Source of the DNA: Cellvibrionales bacterium UBA1969
GTDB lineage: Bacteria; Pseudomonadota; Gammaproteobacteria; Pseudomonadales; UBA7434
Length of the DNA stretch: 64,000 nt
Direction: 5' to 3'
Assembly (NCBI GenBank): GCA_002339085.1
Contig: DDDX01000033.1
Span: forward strand, 816-64,815
Shown in pieces: positions 42,311 to 52,515 of this stretch (within the stretch, counting starts at the first letter, position 1; each line of letters begins with the position of its first letter). The notes under the pieces are model-generated. The model worked only from the letters and a program-made list of their open reading frames with translations, ran no database searches and had not been told where the DNA came from. The position numbers were made by a program, and so were the translations under genes.

Positions 42311-43939
42311 GTGGAAATTGCGATTTGCCTTGCCTTAGCACTCTTCTTAAGTACGGCTTTAGTACCCGTTGCAATACGTTATGCGCCAGTATTAGGCCTA
42401 GTAGACCAGCCCGATAACGATCGAAAAATTCATCATAATCCTATACCTCGCTGTGGTGGCTTGGCCATTATTGTGGCTGTGTTGTGCTCAGTTGCGTTTT
42501 GGCTAAATGACTTATCACAGTTTTACACCTTATTTCTTGGGGCTTTCACTATTGCATTGTTTGGCTTCTTAGACGATCGTCATGATTTAAACTATAAATG
42601 GAAATTTCTGGGTCAGATCATTGCCGTGGCTATTTTTTTAATGGGCAATATAGAGATTACAAAAACGCCTTTTTTAGGTCTAGGTAATATAGCGCCAATA
42701 CTGAGTTACGGCATTATGGCGTTGTTTATCTTGGGTGTTACAAATGCGGTGAACTTAACCGATGGCCTCGATGGTTTAGCGGCAGGGAGTAGCCTTCTGG
42801 GTTTGGGTTTTATAGCTTACTTAAGTGTTATGTCTGGTGATTATTCAATTACCCTTATTGTGGCTGCGGTAGTGGGCTCGATCTTAGGCTTTTTACGCTT
42901 CAATACACACCCAGCCAGTGTATTTATGGGCGATGCAGGCAGTCAATTTCTAGGCTACCTAGCCGCCTGCCTAGCTATTTTAGTTACCCAGTCAGAGGCT
43001 TCCGCCGTGAGTCCTGCATTGGCTGTATTAATTGTCGGCATGCCTATTTTAGATACCTTGATGGTGATGACACTGCGAATAAAAGACGGAAAGTCGCCAT
43101 TTTATCCCGATAAACGCCATATTCACCATCAATTACTAGACATAGGTTTAAAGCATTACCAAGCAGTTGCCGTGCTATATTTGTTGAACTTTTTATTACT
43201 ATTAACCGCCTATGCTTGTCGATTTGAATCGGATCCTACGGTCATAGCTTGTTATTTGTTTTTTTCAGTTTCAACATTAGTGGTGATTGTATCGCTGAGA
43301 AGGTCAGACATTTTAGCACATAGACGTTCGTTACATTTAGAGAGGGATAGAAGAAATACCTTATTAAGAAAATTCTCATGGGTCTATCATCATGGGCCTA
43401 TGGCATTGCAGTATGTACTTGGTATTACTTGGCTGGTGCTGCTTGCATCTGTAGGGCCACAAGATTTTTCTTTAGGGATTATTTCTTTAATAGCGGTAGC
43501 GCTTATTGTTATTACTTTTCGATACGCCGATGAATATCGATTATTTTCACGAGCTATCTTGTACTCAGCATCAATATTGTCAACATTTGCCGGTGTTTAT
43601 CAAGTGATGACACTCTCTGTCAATATGGGTTTTGATGTATTATGGGTGGATTTCTTCTTGTTGATACTCATCATAATGCTTGGCTTATCAATCAGGATGA
43701 CTCGTAAAGAGTTATTCCATTTAGATACTCAAGATATTTTAGTATTATTGGTACTTTTAGCGGCAAGTTTTTTAGTAGTTAGTTTTGGCAGTGATAGTTT
43801 ACTTATTAGTGCCGCTATCCGGGTTTCTGTGATGCTCTATGCTGCTGAGTTTATTATAAACCGCTGCGATAAATTAGTTATTTCAAAATTGTTTGCTTTA
43901 TTTGCATTTTTGGTAATCGGTGTTAAAAGTTTTCTTTAA
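42311..43939 (+). CDS. WecA/MraY-family undecaprenyl-phosphate sugar-phosphate transferase with C-terminal membrane extension
   Basis: This enzyme would start repeat-unit synthesis by moving a HexNAc-phosphate from UDP to undecaprenyl phosphate. Typical motifs are VDQPDNDRKIHHNPIPRCGG, DDRHDLNYKWKF, NLTDGLDGLAAG, MGDAGSQFLGY and RHIHHQLLD. WecA enzymes have about 350 residues; this one has 542. The extra 190 residues after a charged linker (about 340-360, SLRRSDILAHRRSLHLERDR) form about six more TM helices of unknown role. The start is GTG at 42311. Confidence 0.92.
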   Translation: MEIAICLALALFLSTALVPVAIRYAPVLGLVDQPDNDRKIHHNPIPRCGGLAIIVAVLCSVAFWLNDLSQFYTLFLGAFTIALFGFLDDRHDLNYKWKFLGQIIAVAIFLMGNIEITKTPFLGLGNIAPILSYGIMALFILGVTNAVNLTDGLDGLAAGSSLLGLGFIAYLSVMSGDYSITLIVAAVVGSILGFLRFNTHPASVFMGDAGSQFLGYLAACLAILVTQSEASAVSPALAVLIVGMPILDTLMVMTLRIKDGKSPFYPDKRHIHHQLLDIGLKHYQAVAVLYLLNFLLLLTAYACRFESDPTVIACYLFFSVSTLVVIVSLRRSDILAHRRSLHLERDRRNTLLRKFSWVYHHGPMALQYVLGITWLVLLASVGPQDFSLGIISLIAVALIVITFRYADEYRLFSRAILYSASILSTFAGVYQVMTLSVNMGFDVLWVDFFLLILIIMLGLSIRMTRKELFHLDTQDILVLLVLLAASFLVVSFGSDSLLISAAIRVSVMLYAAEFIINRCDKLVISKLFALFAFLVIGVKSFL

Positions 43940-43969
43940 TTATGTCATTATTATAAAGGTGTTATTCCT

Positions 43970-46366
43970 ATGTTAATTAATAGCCTTCGATCATCTGTTC
44001 TTTTTTTATTCTTGACTACACTGTTAATCGCTTGCAGTGGTGGCGAGGACCGTCAAGCTAAATATCTAGAGCGTGCAAAAAACTATCTTGAATTAGAGAA
44101 TTATGATAAGGCACGCATTGAGGCAAAAAATGTTTTGCAGATTAACCCTAAAAATGCTGCCGCACGATATGTACTAGGTGAGATTAATTTTATTGATGGC
44201 GATATCAGAAAAGCCTATGGTAATTTTCTATCAGTGCTGGATTTAGAGCCTGAAAATATCGAGGCCAATATTGCGATGGCGCGTATCTATGTCGGCGTGA
44301 GAGATTTCCCTAAAGGGCTAGAGCATTGCGATACGGTTCTGGCAGTCGAGCCTGAGAATGCTGAGGCTATGAATTTTAAGGCGCTTTTGCTTTCTGCCAG
44401 CGGTGAAGAAGAGCAAGGTCAAATCTTGGCGGAGCAGGCTTTAGCGATTGATCCAGGTTTAACTGAGGCCCTAGGCGTGGTCGTTCAAAAACTGTTTAAT
44501 ACAGAAGATTTTGACCAGGCCCTTAAGATTTTAGAGCGAGGCCAAGCGGCCAACCCTGAAGAAACGCGTATTACCTCAATGAAAATATCGTTGTTTGAAT
44601 CGATGGATAGGCAGGAGGATGTTGAGGCTGAACTCAAAAAGCTTTCTGACCAGTACCCTGAAGAGCAGCGCTATGCGACAACATTGGCGCGTTATTATAT
44701 TCGTGAGGGAGAAGTCGATGCTGCTGAGACCACACTACGATCATTTTCTGAATCTAATGAGGAGGATGTTTCGGCCAAGCTAGCGATCATTTCTTTCTTG
44801 CTTCAACAGCGTACTAAAGAAGATGCTATCGCTGAGGCGCAGGCATTGATTAACGACGAGCCTGATCAAAGCGATTTTTATCTCGCCTTATCAGAATTAC
44901 ACCTATTTACAGGCGATGTTGATGATGGTCGGAAAGTATTAAATGCCTTGATCGACAGAGATCCACGCAGTGTCGGCTCGATCAATGCCCGTAATGTGCT
45001 GGCCGATACTTTCCTAAAAGAGGAAGATAAAGAATCTGCTATGAGTTTGCTTGATGAGGTACTTGATATAGAGCCTGAAAATATCACAGCATTATTAAAG
45101 CGTGCCCAGATGGTGTTGCTTGATGGTAAGGCAAAAGAAGGGATAGCTAACTTACGTGTAGTGCTAAAAAATGAGCCTGATTCTCTACCAGCCTTAAAGT
45201 TGTTAGCAGGAGCCCAGGAGTTAGAAGGCAGGCTTGATTTGGCGCTGGATAACATGAAAAAAATCATTGCCCTAGAGGATCCTGTTTTAGAAAGCTTAGC
45301 CAATGCTGCTCGTATTGCTCTAGCTCTTGAGCAATATAAGGAAGCTGAAGGTTTTATTCGTGAGGCCTTGAAATTAGATGAAAACAATACAAGTCTAGTG
45401 TCAAATTTAATTCAATTATTAGTTTTAAAAGAAGATTATGATTCGGCTAAAAATTTCGCTGATCAATTAATCGCTTCTGACACATCTAAAGCCTTAGGCT
45501 ATTTTTTAAAGGCTAATTTAGAGCTAAGGCTAGAAGAGTTTTCTGCCGCAACGGCTAATCTAAAAAAATCCTTAGTAAGTGAGCCGAAAGGTGTTGAATC
45601 GTTAACTGCTTTATCCAGGCTGGTTACTCAGGAACAAGGAATTGATAAGGCAGTAAGCTTTGTTGGCGATCACTGTAAGCAATATCCCAAGCAGGCACAT
45701 TGCCATTATATTTTAGGTTCTCTGTTTGCTCAAAATCAGCAGTTTGATAATGCTATTGAGTCAATCGAGGAGGCCATTAACTTAAATGATCAGTTACAAC
45801 CGGCGTATCGGCAGTTAGCCAAGATTTATGGTTTTAGGCGAGATGCTGATGCTGTCGCCGAGGTCTTGGGTCGAGGTTATGAGAAAACTAATGAGCCGTC
45901 ATTAGCATTTGATCTGGCTTCTTTTTATTACCAAATCCAAAATTATGAAGCGGCCAGCGAGGTTTATGAAGAATTAATAGAAAATAATGAAGGCGCATTA
46001 TCGGCGATTAATAACTTAGCTATGATTTATGCTCAGCAGTTGCGTTCGCCTGAAAATTTGAAAAAAGCGCTGGCCTTAACAGCCGATCTTCAAGACGCTG
46101 ACAACCCCGCTTTTCTAGACACGGTTGGCTGGGTATTTTATTTAACCGGTGATTATGAACGAGCCTTAACCTATGTTCAGGCGGCGGTTGACAAAGTTGG
46201 TAGTGCAGGGGAGCTACAATACCATTTGGGGATGATATTTCTGAAAATGGGCGACATTGAAAACGCTAAGATCCATTTGACGCTTGCCGTTGAAAATGAA
46301 AATGCTCGTTATGGAGGCTTGGATATTGCAAAAAGGTCACTGGCTGAACTGCAAGCTGAGGGATGA
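43970..46366 (+). CDS. prsT: TPR-repeat lipoprotein PrsT of exosortase systems
   Basis: This 798-residue lipoprotein has the lipobox LLIAC (Cys about 22) and then about 20 tetratricopeptide repeats filling the rest, for example [19 protein letters not shown] and [20 protein letters not shown]. Size, start and repeat layout match the PEP-CTERM-system TPR lipoprotein. It probably acts in the periplasm as a scaffold for polymer export or assembly. It ends in a 4-bp ATGA overlap with wecB, so the two are coupled. Confidence 0.93.
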   Translation: MLINSLRSSVLFLFLTTLLIACSGGEDRQAKYLERAKNYLELENYDKARIEAKNVLQINPKNAAARYVLGEINFIDGDIRKAYGNFLSVLDLEPENIEANIAMARIYVGVRDFPKGLEHCDTVLAVEPENAEAMNFKALLLSASGEEEQGQILAEQALAIDPGLTEALGVVVQKLFNTEDFDQALKILERGQAANPEETRITSMKISLFESMDRQEDVEAELKKLSDQYPEEQRYATTLARYYIREGEVDAAETTLRSFSESNEEDVSAKLAIISFLLQQRTKEDAIAEAQALINDEPDQSDFYLALSELHLFTGDVDDGRKVLNALIDRDPRSVGSINARNVLADTFLKEEDKESAMSLLDEVLDIEPENITALLKRAQMVLLDGKAKEGIANLRVVLKNEPDSLPALKLLAGAQELEGRLDLALDNMKKIIALEDPVLESLANAARIALALEQYKEAEGFIREALKLDENNTSLVSNLIQLLVLKEDYDSAKNFADQLIASDTSKALGYFLKANLELRLEEFSAATANLKKSLVSEPKGVESLTALSRLVTQEQGIDKAVSFVGDHCKQYPKQAHCHYILGSLFAQNQQFDNAIESIEEAINLNDQLQPAYRQLAKIYGFRRDADAVAEVLGRGYEKTNEPSLAFDLASFYYQIQNYEAASEVYEELIENNEGALSAINNLAMIYAQQLRSPENLKKALALTADLQDADNPAFLDTVGWVFYLTGDYERALTYVQAAVDKVGSAGELQYHLGMIFLKMGDIENAKIHLTLAVENENARYGGLDIAKRSLAELQAEG

Positions 46367-47517
46367 AAGCGGTGAGTTTCAAAGTATTATCGGTGTTTGG
46401 TACTCGTCCTGAAGCAATTAAAATGGCGCCAGTTGTGTTGGCGCTTCAGGCCAGCCAACAAGTCGAGGCAAAGGTATGTGTGACCGCCCAGCATCGTCAA
46501 ATGTTAGATCAAGTACTGGACCTGTTTAATATCACACCCGATTATGATTTAGACGTGATGCAAGCGAATCAAGATCTTTACGATATTACCTCGCGAATTC
46601 TATTGGGTCTGCGAGATGTGTTAAAAGAGTATCAGCCTGACTTGGTTCTCGTTCACGGTGACACAACAACTTGTTTTGCCGTTAGCTTAGCAGCTTTTTA
46701 TCAGCAGATTCCAGTTGGCCATGTAGAAGCGGGCCTACGAACGGGTGATCTGTCAGCGCCATTTCCTGAAGAGGCGAATCGAAGCTTGGTTGGTCGTTTG
46801 GCGCAGTTTCACTTTGCACCGACTGAATTATCCCGTCAAAACCTATTAAGTGAGTCGATTGATGATCAGCAGATTACCGTTACTGGAAATACGGTCATTG
46901 ATGCCTTGCTATGGGTTAAACAGCGTTTAGCCTCCTATGATGACTCTGTGTGGCAGTCAGCGATTGGCGGGCCACTTTTTGCTCGTTTGCATAATAACGA
47001 TACCCCGATGATATTAATTACCGGTCATAGGCGCGAAAACTTTGGCCAGGGTTTTGTTGATTTATGTTCAGCAATAAAACAGCTGGCCGAAGCGCACAGT
47101 GATTGGGAGTTCGTTTATCCAGTTCATTTAAACCCCAATGTACAGCAGCCGGTATATGATATTCTGGCGGGCTTGGGGAATGTGAGCTTGATCGATCCAC
47201 AAGATTATTTGCCCTTTACTTGGTTAATGAATCGCAGTGCCTTAATTTTAACCGACTCGGGGGGTATTCAAGAGGAGGCGCCGTCATTGGGTAAGCCAGT
47301 GCTGGTGATGCGTGATGTCACTGAGCGGCCAGAGGCTGTTGAAGCAGGTACGGTGCGTTTAGTTGGCACTGACAAGGCTGAAATTATTCAGCACGTCGAA
47401 GGCGTTATGCTAGATTCTGCGATCTATGAAGCTATGTCGAAAGCCCATAATCCCTATGGTGATGGCCAGGCGGCCACACGCATCGTAAAAGTCATCGAAT
47501 CACTCATTAGCTGCTAA
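46363..47517 (+). CDS. wecB: UDP-N-acetylglucosamine 2-epimerase (non-hydrolysing)
   Basis: WecB converts UDP-GlcNAc to UDP-ManNAc. The 384-residue protein has the conserved start [61 protein letters not shown] and the C-terminal [15 protein letters not shown]. Together with wecC earlier in the locus it supplies UDP-ManNAcA. It is the last gene of the operon and is followed by a hairpin with a T-rich tail. Confidence 0.96.
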   Translation: MKAVSFKVLSVFGTRPEAIKMAPVVLALQASQQVEAKVCVTAQHRQMLDQVLDLFNITPDYDLDVMQANQDLYDITSRILLGLRDVLKEYQPDLVLVHGDTTTCFAVSLAAFYQQIPVGHVEAGLRTGDLSAPFPEEANRSLVGRLAQFHFAPTELSRQNLLSESIDDQQITVTGNTVIDALLWVKQRLASYDDSVWQSAIGGPLFARLHNNDTPMILITGHRRENFGQGFVDLCSAIKQLAEAHSDWEFVYPVHLNPNVQQPVYDILAGLGNVSLIDPQDYLPFTWLMNRSALILTDSGGIQEEAPSLGKPVLVMRDVTERPEAVEAGTVRLVGTDKAEIIQHVEGVMLDSAIYEAMSKAHNPYGDGQAATRIVKVIESLISC

Positions 47518-47531
47518 ATAGACTGCTATCG

Positions 47532-47575
47532 GCCATTTTCCCATAGTTAATAGAATGGCTTTTATTATTTTCTCT
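47532..47575 (+). terminator. Candidate terminator at the end of the EPS locus
   Basis: GCCATT (47532-47537) pairs with AATGGC (47554-47559), followed at once by a T-rich tail (TTTTATTATTTTC). The loop of 16 bases is long and the stem only 6 bp. The place, directly after wecB and before proA, fits an operon end. Confidence 0.45.
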
Positions 47576-47677
47576 TCAGCAACCGATCTTAAAGTGTTTT
47601 TTATCTCGCTTGGCTAGTTACCCAGCCCCAGTGCTGTGAGATAATATTCCTCCAAATTAAGAGGGAGTCATACTGTT

Positions 47678-48952
47678 GTGGATATGAAGCAATACATGCA
47701 GGGCTTAGGTGAGCAAGCCCGCCAAGCCAGTCGCGCCATGTCTGCTGCCGATTCTGGCGCTAAGAATGCCGCTTTATTAGCCATTGCTCAGCGCATTCAG
47801 GCTGACCGCGATGCGCTCATGGCAGCCAATGCTGACGATATGGCGGCAGCTCATGCCAACGGTTTAGAGCCGGCATTATTAGATCGCTTAGAGCTCACTC
47901 CGGCAAGAATTGACGCAATGCTCGAGGGTATCGAGCAAGTTGCTGCCTTAGCGGACCCTGTGGGCGCCTTAACCGACCTCGTCGCCAGACCGTCGGGTAT
48001 TCAAGTGGGGAAAATGCGCGTGCCTTTAGGTGTTATAGGCATCATCTATGAGTCGCGTCCTAATGTGACAGTCGAAGCGGCAAGCTTATGCCTAAAGTCC
48101 GGCAACGCGGTTATTTTGCGAGGTGGCTCTGAGGCACTGCGTTCCAACCGAGCGATTGCCCAGTGCATTTGTGATGGGCTGGCCGATGCACAGTTACCGG
48201 CAGCGGCGGTTCAAGTGGTTGAAACCAGTGATCGAGCCGCGGTGGGCGAGTTAATCACTATGCCAGACTATGTTGATGTCATTGTGCCACGCGGTGGAAA
48301 AGGATTGATTGAGCGAATCAGTCAAGATGCCCGCGTACCAGTGATTAAACACCTCGATGGCAATTGCCATGTTTACATCGATGACGATGCCGACATTGAT
48401 ATGGCCTTAAACATTGCTGTGAATGCCAAGACCCAGCGTTATGGTACTTGTAATACGGCGGAGTCAGTGTTAGTGGCGAGTGCTATCGCTACTGAAATTT
48501 TGCCGCGTCTAGCTTCAACTTTGCATGCCCATCATGTTGAGATGCGCGTCTGCGAGCGCAGTAAATCGATCATCTCTCAGGCCAATAGCGCCTTGCCGTT
48601 AGTTGACGCTACCGATAGTGATTGGTATGAAGAGTATTTAGCCCCTATTTTAGCCATTAAAGTGATTGATGATGTTGAGCAAGCCATCGAGCATATTAAT
48701 CATTACAGCTCTCAGCATAGTGAGACGATTGTCACCGATCATTATCAGCGCGCAATGGATTTTATTCGGCAGGTTGATTCAAGTTCGGTGATGGTCAATG
48801 CATCAACGCGATTTGCCGATGGTTTTGAATATGGCTTAGGTGCTGAAATAGGTATCTCAACCGATAAAATACACGCTCGTGGGCCAGTGGGTCTCGAAGG
48901 CTTAACGTCGCAAAAGTTTGTGGTGCTGGGCAGTGGCCAGATTCGAACCTAA
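47678..48952 (+). CDS. proA: Gamma-glutamyl phosphate reductase
   Basis: ProA reduces gamma-glutamyl phosphate to glutamate semialdehyde with NADPH in proline synthesis. The 424-residue protein has [38 protein letters not shown] and the catalytic cysteine in [11 protein letters not shown]. The GTG at 47678 has GAGGGAG 10 bases upstream; an ATG two codons later is an alternative. It leads the block proA-nadD-rsfS-rlmH and overlaps nadD by one base. Confidence 0.96.
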   Translation: MDMKQYMQGLGEQARQASRAMSAADSGAKNAALLAIAQRIQADRDALMAANADDMAAAHANGLEPALLDRLELTPARIDAMLEGIEQVAALADPVGALTDLVARPSGIQVGKMRVPLGVIGIIYESRPNVTVEAASLCLKSGNAVILRGGSEALRSNRAIAQCICDGLADAQLPAAAVQVVETSDRAAVGELITMPDYVDVIVPRGGKGLIERISQDARVPVIKHLDGNCHVYIDDDADIDMALNIAVNAKTQRYGTCNTAESVLVASAIATEILPRLASTLHAHHVEMRVCERSKSIISQANSALPLVDATDSDWYEEYLAPILAIKVIDDVEQAIEHINHYSSQHSETIVTDHYQRAMDFIRQVDSSSVMVNASTRFADGFEYGLGAEIGISTDKIHARGPVGLEGLTSQKFVVLGSGQIRT

Positions 48953-49629
48953 TGATACCGGCGGATAGTCATCACTCGACTGCAGGTATTAAGCGTATTG
49001 GTGTCTTTGGCGGTACTTTTGACCCCGTGCATCTGGGGCATATGGGTTCCGCCAAAGCTTTACTGGCCGCCCAAAATTTAGATCAAATATACTTTATGCC
49101 TTGCCAGCAGCATCCGCATGATAAGCAGCCGATGGCAAATGCTGAACAACGCTTGGCTATGTTAAACTTAGCCGTGCAAGGGCAGTCATCTTTTTCTGTT
49201 GACGATCGAGAATTGGCTCGCTCAGGTAAGTCATTTACGGTTGATAGCCTGATTGATATTCGCGAAGAAGTTGGCGAGCAAGCGGTACTGATATTTTTAT
49301 TAGGTAGCGATGCGTTTGCTGAGTTTCATCGTTGGCAGCGTTGGGAAGCTATTTTTTCCTTAGCGAACGTCGCAGTGATTGAGCGCGCTAACGCGCAATC
49401 AGTTCAGGCAATTGAAACAGTGGGGCTTAAGCAAAAAATTAATCAAGCGGTTGATTTTGTAGATACACCTTCTGGACAAATGACCATTGCTTCGCTGCCG
49501 CCATATCCGGTTTCATCAACCTTATTGCGGGATCAATTATTGCAAGCGTCGGCAAGTTCGTCGCTATTAACTGAGTTTATGTCGCCCCAAGTATTGGATT
49601 ATATTTACCAGCAACACTTATATCGTTAG
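48952..49629 (+). CDS. nadD: Nicotinate-nucleotide adenylyltransferase
   Basis: NadD joins nicotinate mononucleotide and ATP to give NaAD, the last but one step of NAD synthesis. Motifs are GVFGGTFDPVHLGHMGSA (nucleotidyltransferase HxGH), FMPCQQHPHDK, FLLGSDAFAEFHRW and the C-terminal VSSTLLRD. The length of 225 residues is normal. Its ATG overlaps the proA stop codon (TAATG). Confidence 0.95.
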   Translation: MIPADSHHSTAGIKRIGVFGGTFDPVHLGHMGSAKALLAAQNLDQIYFMPCQQHPHDKQPMANAEQRLAMLNLAVQGQSSFSVDDRELARSGKSFTVDSLIDIREEVGEQAVLIFLLGSDAFAEFHRWQRWEAIFSLANVAVIERANAQSVQAIETVGLKQKINQAVDFVDTPSGQMTIASLPPYPVSSTLLRDQLLQASASSSLLTEFMSPQVLDYIYQQHLYR

Positions 49630-49661
49630 CGATATTAAATTTAGGAGTTAATAACACTACA

Positions 49662-49991
49662 GTGAGTAATGAAAAATTAAAAAACACCATTATTACGGCT
49701 TTAGAGGATCTTAAGGCTAATGATATTGCCGTTTTGTCGGTTGCTGAATCTTCAACGGTAACCGATTGGATGGTGATCGCTAGTGGCACCTCAAATCGCC
49801 ATGTAAAGGCCTTGGCTAATAATGTGGAAGTAGAGGCAAAGCAGATTGGCTTTAAGTCCCTTGGTGCTGAAGGCAATGATACGGCTGAATGGGTATTGGT
49901 TGATTTTGGTGATGTGATTGTTCATGTTATGTTGCCAAGCACACGAGAATTTTACGATTTAGAAAGCTTGTGGACCTTAAAGCCAGTTTAG
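49662..49991 (+). CDS. rsfS: Ribosomal silencing factor RsfS
   Basis: RsfS binds ribosomal protein uL14 and blocks subunit joining when nutrients are scarce. The 109-residue protein has the family pattern VTDWMVIASGTSNRHVKAL, EWVLVDFGDVIVHVM and the closing REFYDLESLW. The start is GTG at 49662; AGGAG lies 14 bases upstream, somewhat far. It sits between nadD and rlmH as in most bacteria. Confidence 0.95.
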   Translation: MSNEKLKNTIITALEDLKANDIAVLSVAESSTVTDWMVIASGTSNRHVKALANNVEVEAKQIGFKSLGAEGNDTAEWVLVDFGDVIVHVMLPSTREFYDLESLWTLKPV

Positions 49992-50012
49992 TTATTTGGG
50001 GTAGGCTTTATT

Positions 50013-50507
50013 ATGCAGATATCTATTATTGCTATTGGTAATAAAATGCCTGCTTGGGTCAATGCCAATTGCGATGAATACTTTCGTCGCATGCCAAAGG
50101 ATTTATCGCTGAAATTAATTGAGTTGCCCGCACAAAAGCGAATTAAAAGCCAATCCATCGATGCTATTCGACGAAAGGAAACTGAGCAGTTACTTGCCGC
50201 CGTGCCAGACAGAAATAATATTGTGGTGCTCGATGAGCGAGGCCAGTCCATTAGCACCCGCTTGTTGGCAAAAAAACTTCATGATTGGCAGCTGGATGGA
50301 CGAGATGTTTGCCTGATAATTGGCGGGCCTGATGGAATTGACTTTTCTGTCTTGGCGCAGTGGAAAGTAGGTAAGACACTGGGTTCTGAATGGCGATGGT
50401 CGCTTTCTTCGCTGACTTTTCCGCACCCCTTGGTAAGGGTCATTGTCGCTGAGCAATTGTATCGCGCATGGAGCGTGTGTACTGGCCATCCTTATCATAG
50501 GGAGTGA
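50013..50507 (+). CDS. rlmH: 23S rRNA (pseudouridine1915-N3)-methyltransferase RlmH
   Basis: RlmH methylates pseudouridine 1915 in helix 69 of 23S rRNA. It is a small SPOUT (knotted) methyltransferase. Signatures are ISIIAIGNKMPAWV, VVLDERGQSIST, LIIGGPDGI (SAM site) and the conserved C-terminal HPYHRE. At 164 residues it is about nine residues longer than E. coli RlmH. It follows rsfS by 21 bp. Confidence 0.95.
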   Translation: MQISIIAIGNKMPAWVNANCDEYFRRMPKDLSLKLIELPAQKRIKSQSIDAIRRKETEQLLAAVPDRNNIVVLDERGQSISTRLLAKKLHDWQLDGRDVCLIIGGPDGIDFSVLAQWKVGKTLGSEWRWSLSSLTFPHPLVRVIVAEQLYRAWSVCTGHPYHRE

Positions 50508-50520
50508 CAGCATCGCCTGA

Positions 50521-52494
50521 ATGGGTACAATATCTTTTATGCAAAATTATGCGGCAGTCAAAGACAGTGATCATGAGAAGCAAATTTTTGGTCGCAGAAT
50601 AACGGTATCCATTGCCGTTGTAGCGATTATCTTTCTAGCCTTGGCGGCTCGTTATGCTGAATTGCAATTGTTGAATTACCAGACTTTTGTCACTCAGTCA
50701 GAAAATAATCGCGTACATGTTCAGGCTGTAGCGCCAAATCGCGGTCTTATTTTTGATAATAATGGTCGTTTACTTGCAGCCAATCAGCCTAGCTACAATC
50801 TTGTTGTCGTTAAGGAGCGGGTCGTTAATCTCGAGCAAGTGTTGTTAGACTTGCAACAGCTATTTGATATTGACGCAAAAAGTATTGCTAAGTTTAAACG
50901 TCGTTTGACTCGCGGAACGCCTTATCAAGCGGTCCCCCTGAAGTTTAAACTAACCGAGGATGAGATCAGTCGTTTTGCAGTCAACCGCTATCGTTTGGCA
51001 GGTATTGAAATAAAAGCGCAATTAGTGCGCCATTATCCGCAGGGCGAAAACTTTACACACGTATTAGGCTATGTTGGACGAATTAATGCTGCTGATCAGG
51101 CAGAAATCTCATCGTTAGAAAATAATAAGTCTAATTATGCGGCGACTGATTATATCGGTAAGCTGGGTATCGAGCGATTTTATGAGTCAACCTTACATGG
51201 TCAGGTAGGTTCTCAGCAGGTTGAAACCAATGCACATGGAAAAGTACTGCGTGTTTTAGGTCAGACCAAGCCTCAGCCAGGCGTCGACCTACATCTTTAT
51301 CTCGATGCCGATTTGCAGCAAAGGATAAGCACCTTAATGGGTGATAGAAGGGGTTCAGTGGTAGCGATTGATCCTCGCACAGGCGGTGTTCTTGCGATGG
51401 TCAGTACACCTTCTTATGATCCCAACCCTTTCGTAACAGGTATCTCGACTATCGACTATGCGAAGTTAAGAGATTCGATTGATTTGCCGCTTTTTAATCG
51501 TTCTTTGCAGGGCCAGTACCCGCCAGGATCGACGATTAAGCCGATTATAGGTTTAGCTGGTCTGCATTATCAGGTGATTACCGCTGATTCTACTGTACCT
51601 GATCCGGGTTGGTACCAACTGCCAAACGATAGCCGGTTTTATCGCGATTGGAAACGTGAAGGCCATGGCCATAAGGTTAATTTACATGACTCCATTGCTG
51701 AAAGTTGTGATGTATTTTTTTATGACCTCGCTTATCAGTTAGGCGTTGACAAGATCCATGACTTTTCGAGTTTATTTGGCTTAGGTGTTCGCTCCGGCAT
51801 TGATTCAACCAGTGAGCGAAGTGGTTTGTTACCTTCGAGGCAATGGAAGAAAGCTAAAAAGCGTGAACCTTGGTTTCCCGGTGAAACCTTAAATATTGGT
51901 ATTGGTCAGGGCTATATGTTGACCACGCCTCTTCAGCTTGCAGTTGCTACGGCCACAATTGCTAATCGAGGTTATCGACCTACACCGAAGTTAGTGAAAG
52001 CATTTGATGGCAATCCTTTTGAGAGGAATAACCCCTATGAGAGTGATCTTGAGCGCAGTGCTCAGCATGATGATATGTCTAATAATAGGCCGATCGATTC
52101 CATACTGCATTTAAGCCGTGATGTGAGTGATACACATTGGCAGCAGATTATTGATGGCATGGAAGCTGTAGTCCACGACCCTAAAAAAGGCACTGCTAGG
52201 GCTATCAGGCGCGGTCTCAATTATCGGATTGCCGGTAAAACGGGGACTGCGCAAGTCGTTGGTATCGCTCAAGGCGAAGAGTACGATGCAGACGCACTTT
52301 TAGAGAGGCAACGTGATCATGCATTATTTGTTGGCTTCGCCCCGCTAGAGCAGCCGAAGGTAGCAGTGGCGGTAATTGTTGAGAATGCTGGCGGCGGCAG
52401 TACGGTGGCGGCTCCGATTGCCCGTAAGGTATTTGATTGGGTGCTTGAATCGACCGACGAAAAAAAACAAATGGCAGTCGTATCAAGATTTTAG
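50521..52494 (+). CDS. mrdA: Penicillin-binding protein 2
   Basis: PBP2 is the transpeptidase of the elongasome that builds the lateral cell wall. One TM anchor (about 25-48) is followed by the dimerisation domain and the transpeptidase domain. The active-site serine is in PPGSTIKPI (SxxK), the SxN-type motif is AESCDVFFYD and the KTG motif AGKTGTAQV. The ATG at 50521 is 13 bp after rlmH; an ATG at 50539 would also keep the TM helix. It forms a pair with rodA. Confidence 0.96.
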   Translation: MGTISFMQNYAAVKDSDHEKQIFGRRITVSIAVVAIIFLALAARYAELQLLNYQTFVTQSENNRVHVQAVAPNRGLIFDNNGRLLAANQPSYNLVVVKERVVNLEQVLLDLQQLFDIDAKSIAKFKRRLTRGTPYQAVPLKFKLTEDEISRFAVNRYRLAGIEIKAQLVRHYPQGENFTHVLGYVGRINAADQAEISSLENNKSNYAATDYIGKLGIERFYESTLHGQVGSQQVETNAHGKVLRVLGQTKPQPGVDLHLYLDADLQQRISTLMGDRRGSVVAIDPRTGGVLAMVSTPSYDPNPFVTGISTIDYAKLRDSIDLPLFNRSLQGQYPPGSTIKPIIGLAGLHYQVITADSTVPDPGWYQLPNDSRFYRDWKREGHGHKVNLHDSIAESCDVFFYDLAYQLGVDKIHDFSSLFGLGVRSGIDSTSERSGLLPSRQWKKAKKREPWFPGETLNIGIGQGYMLTTPLQLAVATATIANRGYRPTPKLVKAFDGNPFERNNPYESDLERSAQHDDMSNNRPIDSILHLSRDVSDTHWQQIIDGMEAVVHDPKKGTARAIRRGLNYRIAGKTGTAQVVGIAQGEEYDADALLERQRDHALFVGFAPLEQPKVAVAVIVENAGGGSTVAAPIARKVFDWVLESTDEKKQMAVVSRF

Positions 52495-52515
52495 CGATCA
52501 GCTTATGGGGTTATT

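Noticed and set aside
44878..45387. Antisense open frame of 169 codons within prsT
   Set aside because: It is Ser-rich, a typical by-product of the TPR coding strand, without ribosome site or family resemblance.
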